Origin: JBCBSZ01 sp039818945
GTDB taxonomy: Bacteria > Actinomycetota > Acidimicrobiia > Acidimicrobiales > Poriferisodalaceae
Reading direction: 5' to 3'
NCBI GenBank assembly: GCA_039818945.1
Contig: JBCBSZ010000018.1
Coordinates: forward strand, 1-64,000
DNA: 64,000 nucleotides
In this document: one piece after another, positions 25,208-32,751 of the stretch
How the letters are laid out: every line of letters starts with the position of its first letter
How positions within the stretch are numbered: the stretch's first letter is position 1
Translations under genes and position numbers: made by a program
The notes under the pieces: generated by a model
Databases searched by the model: none
Told to the model about the DNA's origin: nothing
What the model saw: only the letters and a program-made list of their open reading frames with translations

Positions 25208-25225
25208 TGACAGGCATGCTTGTCA
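25208..25225. promoter_or_regulatory. Palindromic operator upstream of the DtxR/MntR-type regulator
   Basis: TGACAGGCATGCTTGTCA is an 18-bp near-perfect palindrome (one mismatched pair) lying 29-46 bp before the regulator start, in the promoter position. Autoregulation is common in the DtxR/MntR family. The inner AGGCATGCTT recurs as AGGCATGCCT at 14471-14480. The divergent glycosyltransferase at 25304 may share the region. Confidence 0.6.
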
Positions 25226-25303
25226 CATGATGTCAAATGAACCGACGACCTCGGGTCGCTCCGATTCGGCCTCGTTCGCGGCCACCGGCCAACATCTCAG
25301 GCC

Positions 25304-26065
25304 GTGATCCGACTCCGACTGCCGCGCTCGACCGCGCGGACACCGGCCGCCGCACCCGACGACGGGCCCGTGGTGCTCTTCTTCCCGGCGTTCGACGAGG
25401 AGGCGACGGTCGGCGACGTGGTCGAGCGGGTCCCGGCCAAGGTGCTCGGCCGTCCGGTCGTGGCGGTGGTCGTCGACGACGGCAGCGGTGACGAGACGGC
25501 CGCCCGAGCCGCATCCGCCGGGGCGAAGGTCGTGGCCCACGGGGCGAACCGGGGCCTCGGCGCCGCCGTCCGGACCGGCCTGGCCGACGCGGTCGCCCGC
25601 GGCGCCGCCGTCGTCGTGTTCGCCGACGCCGACGGCGAGTACCCGCCCGAGCAGCTCGACCGCCTCGTCGGACCGATCCTCGATGGCACGGCCGACCTCG
25701 TGCACGGCTCCCGGTTCCTCGGGGGCGATCGCGACATGCGGCCGCACCGGTGGCTCGGCAACCGGGTGCTCACGGTGATCACGGCCTGGCTCGCGCGGAC
25801 CCCGATGACCGACGCCCAGACCGGCTACCGGGCGTTCTCGCGTGCGGCTGCCGCAGATGCCGAGGTCATCCACGACTACAACTACGCGCAGGTGCTCACG
25901 CTCGACCTGCTGGCGAAGGGGTACCGTCTCACCGAGGTCCCGATCGACTACGCCTTCCGCACCGAGGGCCGCTCGTTCGTCCGCCTGCCGACTTACCTCC
26001 GTCGAGTCGCCCCGGCCGTCCGGCGAGAGATCCGGACGTCACGGCCGCCCGCCGACGAGGGCTGA
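25304..26065 (+). CDS. Family 2 glycosyltransferase (dolichyl-phosphate mannose synthase-like)
   Basis: The 253-residue protein has FPAFDEEATVGDVVERVP at the start of the GT-A fold, VVDDGSGDETAARA (nucleotide-sugar Asp), FADADGEYPPEQL with the DxD-type metal motif near residue 108, LVHGSRF, and a C-terminal ALTEVPIDY-like strand (TEVPIDYAFRTEGRS). No C-terminal membrane anchor is present. Such enzymes transfer mannose or glucose to polyprenyl phosphate. With the epimerase and GT-C-like protein upstream it suggests an envelope glycosylation cluster. The GTG start follows a weak ribosome site. Confidence 0.87.
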   Translation: MIRLRLPRSTARTPAAAPDDGPVVLFFPAFDEEATVGDVVERVPAKVLGRPVVAVVVDDGSGDETAARAASAGAKVVAHGANRGLGAAVRTGLADAVARGAAVVVFADADGEYPPEQLDRLVGPILDGTADLVHGSRFLGGDRDMRPHRWLGNRVLTVITAWLARTPMTDAQTGYRAFSRAAAADAEVIHDYNYAQVLTLDLLAKGYRLTEVPIDYAFRTEGRSFVRLPTYLRRVAPAVRREIRTSRPPADEG

Positions 26066-26252
26066 GCCCAGCCCTGAGCTGATCCTCGGCCGGCTGCTCG
26101 CAGCCGCGGTTTGTCGGAGCGTCGTTGAACTCCGCGTCCGCTCCCGTCGATGCCTGAGCAGGTTCGTGGGGCGAACCACCGATCCGGTCAGGCCACCCGG
26201 TCGCCGGATCACCGCCGCCTCACGTCCAGACGAGCAACAGCGGAGGCGGACG

Positions 26253-27890
26253 ATGACGATGCAGGATCGGGCGTGGCGGCGAACGGGTTCACGAGGTCGG
26301 ACCGGCCCCCGGTTGCTCCGAGCCGTCGGTGCCGTGTTGGCGGCCGTGTTGCTCCTCGGTGCCACCGCCGCTCCGGCGGGCGCCGATGACGATGATGACG
26401 ACGACCGCCATTCCTCGTGGTCGCAGGGCTCGTCGATCGACTGGTCCGGCCTGCTGAGCGGGTTCTCGTCCTCTTCGAGCGCGACCATCGAGGGCTCGCT
26501 GTACGACGTGGTCGATCAGATCAACGCTCGTGAGCTCTGGGAGCAGGGCATCACCGGGCAGGGCGTCGACGTGGCGGTCATCGACACCGGGGTGATGCCG
26601 GTCGCACAGCTGGCGGACCCGGACAAGGTCAGGGCCGTCGTCGATCTCTCGCTGGAGGCCGAGGTCCCGGAGGCGGTCTTCCTCGACACCTACGGACACG
26701 GCACTCACATGGCCGGCATCATCGCCGGATCGGACCCGACCGGTGATCCGGCGACCGCCGCCGAACGTCCCGAGGAGTTCCACGGGGTCGCACCCGGCGC
26801 CGGGATCGTCAGCGTGAAGGTCGCCGACAACACCGGCGCCGTCGACGTCTCGCAGGTCATCGCGGCGATCGACTGGGTGATCCAGCACCGCGACGCCGAA
26901 GGACTCAACATCCGGGTGATCAACCTGTCCTACGGCACGGACTCCGAGCAGCCCTACGCGGAGAGCCCGCTCGCCTACGCGGTCGAACGGGCCTGGGACG
27001 CCGGGCTCGTCGTCGTGGTCGCGGCTGGCAACGACGGGTGGATGGACCCGGGACTCGCCGCCCCGGCCAACGACCCCTACGTCATCGCCGTCGGTGCCGC
27101 TCAGGTGACCGACCGGGGCACGTCCGTTCCGCACTGGGCGAGCGGCGGTCGCGTGTTCACCCAGACCCGCTCGGGCTACTGGGCGGGGTTCTGGTCGGAG
27201 GACTACAGCGGCCGGATCCCCGATGTCGTCGCACCCGGCGCCAGCATCGAGAGCCTCGTCGCTCCGGGTTCCCGGTCAGCCCTCGACCACCCCGAGGCGT
27301 TCGTGACGGAGCAGACCATGAAGGGCAGCGGCACCTCGCAGGCGGCCGCGGTCGTGTCGGGAGCCGCCGCCCTGCTGCTCCAGGATCGACCCGAGCTCAC
27401 GCCCGACCAGGTCAAGGCCCTGCTCACCTCCAGCGCTGACCGGCTCGACTGGACGCTGTCGACGGTCCAGGGCCACGGCATGATCGACGTCGCTGCAGCG
27501 GTGGCGACCCCCACCCCGAACGTCGTGCAGAGCTGGCCTCGCTCGTCGGGCTTGGGTTCGCTCGAGGCGGCGCGCGGCTCCGCCCACGTGGTCGTCGACG
27601 GGGCCGAGGTGCGCGGCGAGGTGACGGTCGACGGCAGTGCGTGGAACCCCGAGGCCTGGATCGCCGACAGCCGCGCCGGCACGACCTGGACCAACGGTGA
27701 GTGGAACGGGTTCTCCTGGACCGGCAACTCCTGGACCGGCTTCTCCTGGACCGGCAACAGCTGGACCGGGTTCTCCTGGACCGGCAACTCCTGGACCGGG
27801 TTCTCCTGGACCGGCAACAGCTGGACCGGGTTCTCCTGGACCGGCAACAGCTGGACCGGGTTCTCCTGGACCGGCCATGGCTGGCGCTGA
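26253..27890 (+). CDS. Secreted S8 subtilisin-like serine protease with C-terminal SWTG repeats
   Basis: ATG 26253 follows GGAGG by 6 bases. The 545-residue precursor has a Sec signal peptide ending near APAGA (about residue 45), an Asp/Ser-rich spacer and a subtilisin domain. The catalytic triad is intact: Asp111 in VAVIDTGV, His149 in GHGTHMAG and Ser362 in SGTSQAA. After a short all-beta region the last 60 residues are five near-identical FSWTGNSWTG units. The enzyme would act outside the cell. Such Trp-rich tails occur on secreted proteases of Acidimicrobiia and related actinobacteria, where they may attach the enzyme to the wall or a polymer. A 187-bp gap upstream shows no recognisable riboswitch. 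Confidence 0.9.
   Translation: MTMQDRAWRRTGSRGRTGPRLLRAVGAVLAAVLLLGATAAPAGADDDDDDDRHSSWSQGSSIDWSGLLSGFSSSSSATIEGSLYDVVDQINARELWEQGITGQGVDVAVIDTGVMPVAQLADPDKVRAVVDLSLEAEVPEAVFLDTYGHGTHMAGIIAGSDPTGDPATAAERPEEFHGVAPGAGIVSVKVADNTGAVDVSQVIAAIDWVIQHRDAEGLNIRVINLSYGTDSEQPYAESPLAYAVERAWDAGLVVVVAAGNDGWMDPGLAAPANDPYVIAVGAAQVTDRGTSVPHWASGGRVFTQTRSGYWAGFWSEDYSGRIPDVVAPGASIESLVAPGSRSALDHPEAFVTEQTMKGSGTSQAAAVVSGAAALLLQDRPELTPDQVKALLTSSADRLDWTLSTVQGHGMIDVAAAVATPTPNVVQSWPRSSGLGSLEAARGSAHVVVDGAEVRGEVTVDGSAWNPEAWIADSRAGTTWTNGEWNGFSWTGNSWTGFSWTGNSWTGFSWTGNSWTGFSWTGNSWTGFSWTGNSWTGFSWTGHGWR
27711..27881 (+). repeat. 30-bp tandem repeats encoding FSWTGNSWTG
   Basis: Five copies of a 30-bp unit and one partial copy lie head to tail inside the protease gene. 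They differ only at synonymous third positions (aactcc versus aacagc) and at the final HGWR. The near-identity at DNA level means the array is young or kept uniform by recombination, and copy number probably varies between strains. Confidence 0.9.
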
Positions 27891-27946
27891 TCGGCCGACT
27901 CGTCGGCGGCGGCCCTGCGAGCCCTGAGTACGCTCACGACACATCG

Positions 27947-28029
27947 GCGAGCGTGGCGGAACTGGCAGACGCGCCAGGTTTAGGTCCTGGTGGGCATCGC
28001 CCGTGGGGGTTCGAATCCCCCCGCTCGCA
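27947..28029 (+). tRNA. tRNA-Leu (anticodon UAG)
   Basis: The 83-nt gene folds as a class II tRNA. The acceptor stem GCGAGCG pairs with CGCTCGC and A29 is the discriminator. The D-arm is GGCGGAACTGGCAGACGC, the anticodon stem CCAGG/CCTGG closes loop TTTAGGT (anticodon TAG), a leucine-type variable arm TGGGCATCGCCCG follows, and the T-arm contains GGGTTCGAATCCC. It stands 56 bp after the protease gene. A degenerate partial copy follows directly. Confidence 0.93.
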
Positions 28030-28046
28030 CCGCGGAACCCACTGCC

Positions 28047-28112
28047 GCAGACCCGCCAGGTTGAGGTCCTGGTGGGCATCGCCCGTGGGGGTTCGAATCC
28101 CCCCGCTCGCAC
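28047..28112 (+). pseudogene. Partial tandem duplicate of tRNA-Leu (3' 66 nt only)
   Basis: These 66 bases repeat 27965-28030 at an exact 82-bp offset with only two changes. One is at the anticodon wobble base (TAG to GAG) and one is at the foot of the anticodon stem. The 5' acceptor strand and most of the D-arm are missing or scrambled (ACCGCGGAACCC replaces GCGAGCGTGGCG), so the acceptor stem cannot form and a functional tRNA-Leu(GAG) is unlikely. The duplication may be a remnant of a tandem tRNA or of integration at the tRNA 3' end, but no integrase is seen nearby. Confidence 0.8.
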
Positions 28113-28206
28113 AACGCCACCTGTCCCCTGTCTGCGGATCCCCGCTCAACTCGCGGCCAACTCCGGCCGAAGGGAACCAGACGCACACGGATGATGGGAT
28201 GCAGCG

Positions 28207-28752
28207 GTGAGTGGGCAAGGTGGTGAGCTCAAGACGGCGGACGGCCAGTCCCTCAACTGGGAGTCCGCTCGGGAGGCGTACTCGAGCGTCGAGTGCGACG
28301 CCTACCTCGCGAAGGTGCTCGCACAGAAGGAGCTCTGCCGCAGCACCTCGGTGACCGCCGCGCGCTTCCAGCGGGCACTGACCGGCAACTCGACCATCGC
28401 CGAGAAGCTGGTCCGCCTCGCCACCGGGCGCGTGTCGGACAAGGAGATGAGCCACGTCGCCCAGGGGAACGACTGGGTCCGTCAGGCCGCGCTGGCGTCG
28501 AGCCCGTTCCTGTCGGATCCGATCGCCTTCGAGCTGATGAACAACCTCAACGCCTTCGTCCGGCTCCAGCTCGCGTCGAACCCGATGGCGCCCGAGCTCG
28601 TCCTCCGTCGCCTCAACCGGGATCCGGACACGGACGTGCAACAGACGGCCGAACGTGCCCTGTTGCGCCAGCAGCCCCGCACCGAAGAGGCGGAGACGAG
28701 CAGCGGGAGCGAGAAGTCGAAGAAGCGGAAGCGCCGCCGCGGCAAGCGCTAG
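28207..28752 (+). CDS. Uncharacterised helical protein with leucine-rich-variant-like repeats and basic tail
   Basis: The 181-residue protein starts at GTG 28207. Its C-terminal two thirds contain degenerate helical units resembling leucine-rich-repeat-variant or HEAT-like repeats: NDWVRQAALASSPFLSD, NAFVRLQLASNPMAPE and DTDVQQTAERAL. These are built on the (V/A)RxxxAxNPxxP pattern. The last 20 residues are strongly basic (KKRKRRRGKR). Such proteins usually mediate protein or nucleic-acid contacts; the exact role is unknown. It is convergent with rdgB, with only 4 bp between the stops. Confidence 0.7.
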   Translation: MSGQGGELKTADGQSLNWESAREAYSSVECDAYLAKVLAQKELCRSTSVTAARFQRALTGNSTIAEKLVRLATGRVSDKEMSHVAQGNDWVRQAALASSPFLSDPIAFELMNNLNAFVRLQLASNPMAPELVLRRLNRDPDTDVQQTAERALLRQQPRTEEAETSSGSEKSKKRKRRRGKR

Positions 28753-28756
28753 TCCA

Positions 28757-29353
28757 TCAGGCTCCGCCGGCGCGGCGGTCCAGCTCGTCGGCCAACCGGG
28801 CCAGCGCCCGTCCTCGATGGGAGATGGCGTGCTTGTCCGCCGGCTCCATCTCGCCGAACGTGCGCCCGTCGCCCTCGTCGGGCACGAAGACCGGGTCGTA
28901 GCCGAAGCCGCCCGAGCCTCGCGGTGCGACGGCGATGCTGCCCTCGACCGACCCCTCCGTGACGATCTCGGCACCGTCGGGGAAGCGGACCACCACGATC
29001 GAGCGGAAGCGGGCCCGGCGGTCGTCCACGCCCGCCAACCGCTCGAGCAGCAGCCGCAGGTTGGCCTCGTCGTCGGCCGGCTCGCCGGCGAAGCGGGCCG
29101 AGCGGACCCCGGGCGCGCCGTCGAGGTGATCGACCTCCAGCCCGCTGTCGTCGGCGAGCGCGGCGGTCCCGGTGGCCTCGCAGACGGCGACCGCCTTGAG
29201 ACGGGCGTTGCCGAGGAAGTCGGGCTCGGTCTCGTCGACATCGGGCAGGTCGGCGGGTCGGGGCACGAGGTCCCAGCCCTCGAGCACCTCCGCGATCTCG
29301 GCCGCCTTCTTCGGGTTGGCCGACGCGACGACCAGCCGGGGCCGGGCGGTCAC
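28757..29353 (-). CDS. rdgB: RdgB/HAM1 non-canonical purine NTP pyrophosphatase
   Basis: GTG 29353 gives a 198-residue protein that overlaps the rph stop by 4 bp (GTGA). Family motifs are clear: VVASANPKKAAEIAEVL at the N-terminus, ALADDSGLEVDHLDGAPGVRSARFAG with the metal-binding acidic pair, GFGYDPVFVPDEGDGRTFGEM, and a closing KHAISHRGRAL. The enzyme hydrolyses dITP/XTP to the monophosphate and protects DNA from deaminated purines. The rph-rdgB order is conserved in actinobacteria. Confidence 0.95.
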   Translation of the reverse strand: MTARPRLVVASANPKKAAEIAEVLEGWDLVPRPADLPDVDETEPDFLGNARLKAVAVCEATGTAALADDSGLEVDHLDGAPGVRSARFAGEPADDEANLRLLLERLAGVDDRRARFRSIVVVRFPDGAEIVTEGSVEGSIAVAPRGSGGFGYDPVFVPDEGDGRTFGEMEPADKHAISHRGRALARLADELDRRAGGA

Positions 29354-30069
29354 GACGCCAACGCCGCCCGCTGCAGCTCGACGATCCGGGCGATGCCGGC
29401 CTCGGCCAGGCCGAGCAGCCGATCGAGCTCGTCCCGACTGAACGCCTGCCCCTCGGCCGTCCCCTGCACCTCGACGAAGCGGCCTCCCTCGGTCATCACG
29501 ACGTTCATGTCGACCTCGGCGCCGGCGTCCTCGACGTACGGGAGGTCGAGGAGCGGGGTGCCGTCGACGATCCCGACCGAGATGGCGGCGCACGCCTCGG
29601 TGACCGGGTTGGCCGGAATCGACCCGGCGTCGACGAGCGACTGACAGGCATCGTGCAAGGCCAGCCAACCGCCGCAGATCGACGCGGTCCGCGTCCCGCC
29701 GTCGGCGCGGAGCACGTCGCAGTCGACCGTGATCTCGCGCTCGCCCAACGCCTCGAGATCGACGACGGCCCGCAGCGCACGGCCGATCAGCCGCTGGATC
29801 TCCATCGTGCGGCCGGACTGCTTGCCGGCCTTCGCCTCGCGCCGGACCCGCTCCGGCGAACTGCCCGGCAGCATCGAGTACTCGGCCGTCGCCCAGCCCC
29901 GACCGGAACCCCGCATCCAACGGGGGACGTTCTCGTCGACCGAGGCCGTGCACAGCACCCGGGTCGAGCCGAAGGTGACGAGCACGGAGCCGGGCGTCGC
30001 GTCGGTGTAGCCACGCTCGAACGTGATGGGGCGCAGCTCGTCGGGAGCGCGACCGTCGGGGCGGGTCAT
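29350..30069 (-). CDS. rph: Ribonuclease PH
   Basis: The 239-residue protein shows the RNase PH sequence from RPITFERGYTDATPGSVL through VPRWMRGSGRGWATAEYSMLPGS, RRGEREITVDCDVLRADGGTRTASICGG (phosphate site) and VDMNVVMTEGGRFVEVQGTAEG. It trims tRNA 3' ends by phosphorolysis. It starts with an ATG 35 bp downstream of the murI stop in the same orientation, making a murI-rph-rdgB operon. Confidence 0.96.
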   Translation of the reverse strand: MTRPDGRAPDELRPITFERGYTDATPGSVLVTFGSTRVLCTASVDENVPRWMRGSGRGWATAEYSMLPGSSPERVRREAKAGKQSGRTMEIQRLIGRALRAVVDLEALGEREITVDCDVLRADGGTRTASICGGWLALHDACQSLVDAGSIPANPVTEACAAISVGIVDGTPLLDLPYVEDAGAEVDMNVVMTEGGRFVEVQGTAEGQAFSRDELDRLLGLAEAGIARIVELQRAALAS

Positions 30070-30104
30070 CGATGGATCCTTCCAGCGGGGGGCGGGGAGC
30101 GAGG

Positions 30105-30929
30105 CTACCCGGCCCCGGTGTCCCAGACGTGGGGCTCGACCCGGTCGAGCTCCGGGCCCAACAGGCGCCGGCCCAGCTGGGCGAAGAGCAGCGGATCACC
30201 CGACGACAGGAACCGCACCCGTCCGGAACCGGCAGCGCCCCGCTCGCCGAGGAGCCGGCGCACCTCGAAGGCGGTCTCGTCGGCAGAGGACACGAGCACG
30301 ACCTCGCGCCCCATGACGTCGCCGATGACCCGGGCCAGGTAGGGGTAGTGGGTGCAGCCGAGGAGCAGCGCGTCGACATCGGCGTCCACCATCGGTGCGA
30401 GCAGCCGCTCGGCGAGCACCCGCACCTGGTCCGACGACGTCTCGCCCCGCTCGACGAACTCGACGAAGCCCGGGCAGGCGGCGCAGACCAGCTCTCCCGG
30501 CGTGCCGAGCGCCGCGTGCGCCTCCTGGTACGCGCCCGAGGCGACGGTCCCGACCGTGCCGATGACGCCCACCCGGCCCCGCTGCGAGACCTGCGTCGCC
30601 GCCCGCAGACCGGGCTCGATCACCCCGACGACGGGAACGTCGAGCTCGGCCTCGAGATCACCGAGCGCCGCGGCCGACGCCGTGTTGCAGGCGACGACGA
30701 GCAGGCCGACACCGAATCGGTCGCGCAGCAGCTGACCGATCTGCAGCGAGAAGGACCGCACCTCGTCGAGGTCCCGCGGTCCGTACGGGTAGCGGGCGGT
30801 GTCGCCGAAGTAGACAAGGTCGCCGTCCGGCAGCAGATCGATCAGGGCGCGGGCGACCGTCAGGCCGCCGAAGCCGGAGTCGAACATCCCGATCGGGCCG
30901 TCCACGGCGACGAGCGTAGGGGTGGGCAC
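30105..30929 (-). CDS. murI: Glutamate racemase
   Basis: With GTG 30929 the protein has 274 residues. It has PIGMFDSGFGGLTVARAL, YFGDTARYPYGP, the first catalytic Cys in VVACNTASAAAL near residue 80 and the second in ALLLGCTHYPYL near residue 190. It makes D-glutamate for peptidoglycan. Longer starts are possible but unconserved. It is divergent from the YihY-family gene with 59 bp between the starts. Confidence 0.95.
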   Translation of the reverse strand: MPTPTLVAVDGPIGMFDSGFGGLTVARALIDLLPDGDLVYFGDTARYPYGPRDLDEVRSFSLQIGQLLRDRFGVGLLVVACNTASAAALGDLEAELDVPVVGVIEPGLRAATQVSQRGRVGVIGTVGTVASGAYQEAHAALGTPGELVCAACPGFVEFVERGETSSDQVRVLAERLLAPMVDADVDALLLGCTHYPYLARVIGDVMGREVVLVSSADETAFEVRRLLGERGAAGSGRVRFLSSGDPLLFAQLGRRLLGPELDRVEPHVWDTGAG

Positions 30930-30988
30930 GACCGCTCCCCCGGCATGCCCGGACCGACGCGGGTCCGCCGACGTGGTTTCCTGTCGAC

Positions 30989-32038
30989 GTGTCGGCACGA
31001 GCACGCCTCCGGTCGATCGCCCGCTCCACGTGGGAGGTCACGGTCGAGGTCGTCCGCGAGTTCTCCCGCGACCGGGTCATGGACCTGGCCGCCGGGGTGA
31101 CCTTCTTCATGGTGTTCGCCATCCCCGCCGCCGCGCTGGCGTTCACCGCCTTCCTCGGTCTCCTCGGCGACGTGTTCGGCCAGGACCTCGCCGACGACGC
31201 GAAGCAGGCGGTGTCCGACTTCATCCGCGACGAGATCTCGGCCAACGAGGACCTGATCGCCACCGTCGAGGCGCTCTTCGACCGCCAGGGCGCAGGGCTC
31301 TTCACCGCCGCGGTCGTCGTCGCCCTCTACGCGATGAGTCGCGGCTTCGCCGGCCTGGTGCGGGCGCTGGACGCGGCCTACGACCTCGACGACCGCCGCT
31401 CCTGGCTGAGCGTTCGCCTCACGGCCGTCGGCCTGTCGATCGGCACGATCGTCATGGCATCGCTCGCCCTGGCCGCCTTCGTGATCGGACCGCTGTTCGG
31501 TGCCGGCGATGACGTCGCCAACGAGCTCGGCCTCGGCTCGGACTTCGCGACGTTCTGGGACGTCGCCCGAGGCCCGTTCATGTTCCTGGTGCTCATCCTG
31601 TGGGCGACGCTGATCTTCCACATCGGCCCCGACCACGACACGCCCTGGCGATGGGACCTGCCCGGCGCGCTGCTCACCGGCGTCCTGTGGATCGCCCTCT
31701 CCGTCGGCTTCGGCATCTATGTCGATCTGACCTCGGACGCGAACCAGGTCGTGGGCATCATCGCCACCGCGCTCGTGGCCCTCACCTGGATGCACTTCAC
31801 CTTCGTCGCCCTGCTCGTCGGCGCCGAGCTCAACGGCGTCCTGGCCCAGCGAGCGGGCATCTCGGAGCAGCGCGAGCGCTCGGACCGGGCCGAGCAGCTC
31901 GCCCGTGAGGCCTACGACCGGGTGCGGCTCACCCTCCGGCGAGATCAGGACGAAGCTGCATCAGATCCACGAAGTCCTGAGGACGAGGAAGACGCTGCGT
32001 CGACGCCGCACCGTCCACCATCAACGTCTGACCGCTGA
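30989..32038 (+). CDS. YihY/BrkB family inner-membrane protein
   Basis: The 349-residue protein has about six membrane helices with DRVMDLAAGVTFFMVFAIPAAALAF in the first and ALYAMSRGFAGLVRALDAAYDL, the typical family loop, near residue 125. The cytoplasmic C-terminal tail is hydrophilic and acidic. Its last 110 bp are read convergently with the SDR gene, so the two coding sequences overlap tail to tail. The family is widespread and of unclear function; older 'ribonuclease BN' labels are wrong. Confidence 0.88.
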   Translation: MSARARLRSIARSTWEVTVEVVREFSRDRVMDLAAGVTFFMVFAIPAAALAFTAFLGLLGDVFGQDLADDAKQAVSDFIRDEISANEDLIATVEALFDRQGAGLFTAAVVVALYAMSRGFAGLVRALDAAYDLDDRRSWLSVRLTAVGLSIGTIVMASLALAAFVIGPLFGAGDDVANELGLGSDFATFWDVARGPFMFLVLILWATLIFHIGPDHDTPWRWDLPGALLTGVLWIALSVGFGIYVDLTSDANQVVGIIATALVALTWMHFTFVALLVGAELNGVLAQRAGISEQRERSDRAEQLAREAYDRVRLTLRRDQDEAASDPRSPEDEEDAASTPHRPPSTSDR

Positions 32039-32729
32039 TGTAGCCGGCGTCGTCGCTGCACAGGAACAGCGTGGCCCGGGCGATGTCGTCGACCGTGCCC
32101 GGGAACCCGAGCGGCGTCTCCCGGTTCATCACCTCGTGCAGCATCGGGTTCTGGAAGTGCGTCGCCGTCATCGGCGTCTCGATGAGGTGGGCGCCGACGG
32201 CGTTCACCCGCACCTTGTCGGGCCCGTACTCGACGGCGGCGACCTGGGTGGCGTACTCCAGCCCGGCCTTCGAGGAGGCGTAGGCGGCGAGCCCGCCGGC
32301 CGGGTTGTGCGCCGTCAGCGACGACATCGAGACGAACGCCCCGCCGCCGGAGTCGGCCATCGCGTTGCAGCAGTGGCGCATGGCGAACATCGCCCCGATC
32401 AGCTGCACCTCCACCATGGCCCGCAGCTTCTCGGCGGTGAGCTCGCGGAAGGGCGTGGACTGCTCGAAGCCGGCGCTGTTGACGCCGATGTCGAGACCGC
32501 CGTGGCGCTCGACGTGACCGCCGACCAGCGCGGCGACCTGGTCGTCGTCGGTGATGTCGCACTCGACCCCCGCACCGCCGAGTCGGCCGGCGACCTCGTC
32601 CACCACGTCGGCTCGGCGGCCGGCGATCGTGATCGTCGCACCCTCGGAGACGAACAGCTCGGCCACGCCGAGGCCGAAGCCGCTGTGACCTCCGATGATG
32701 ATGGCGGACCGTCCGTCGAGCTTCCCCAT
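31929..32729 (-). CDS. Short-chain dehydrogenase/reductase
   Basis: The 266-residue protein begins at ATG 32729 (MGKLDGRSAIII). It has the cofactor loop GGHSGFGLGVAELF, the catalytic SMSSLTAHN serine region, YASSKAG with Tyr and Lys, and a closing YISGQTLMVDGAAS, all as in classical SDR. The glycine motif GHSGFGLG is a little unusual (TGxxxGIG is standard). It is the last gene of a reverse operon with an FAD oxidoreductase and two CMD proteins. Its 3' end overlaps the YihY-family gene by 110 bp on the other strand. Confidence 0.87.
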   Translation of the reverse strand: MGKLDGRSAIIIGGHSGFGLGVAELFVSEGATITIAGRRADVVDEVAGRLGGAGVECDITDDDQVAALVGGHVERHGGLDIGVNSAGFEQSTPFRELTAEKLRAMVEVQLIGAMFAMRHCCNAMADSGGGAFVSMSSLTAHNPAGGLAAYASSKAGLEYATQVAAVEYGPDKVRVNAVGAHLIETPMTATHFQNPMLHEVMNRETPLGFPGTVDDIARATLFLCSDDAGYISGQTLMVDGAASTQRLPRPQDFVDLMQLRPDLAGG

Positions 32730-32751
32730 TCGGGTCAGCTTCGCACGACGT

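Noticed and set aside
24481..25236. Longer TTG start of the DtxR/MntR-type regulator
   Set aside because: The extra 19 residues are unconserved and would be encoded by the palindromic operator. ATG 25179 fits the family N-terminus.
26066..26252. Riboswitch before the S8 protease
   Set aside because: No conserved core of a known riboswitch class could be recognised, and no strong terminator-like hairpin precedes the ribosome site.
27711..27881. Direct repeats that could be taken for a CRISPR array
   Set aside because: The repeats are contiguous without spacers and lie in frame at the end of the protease gene.
28029..28112. Second functional tRNA-Leu with GAG anticodon
   Set aside because: The 5' acceptor strand does not pair with CGCTCGC and the D-arm is scrambled, so the cloverleaf cannot close.
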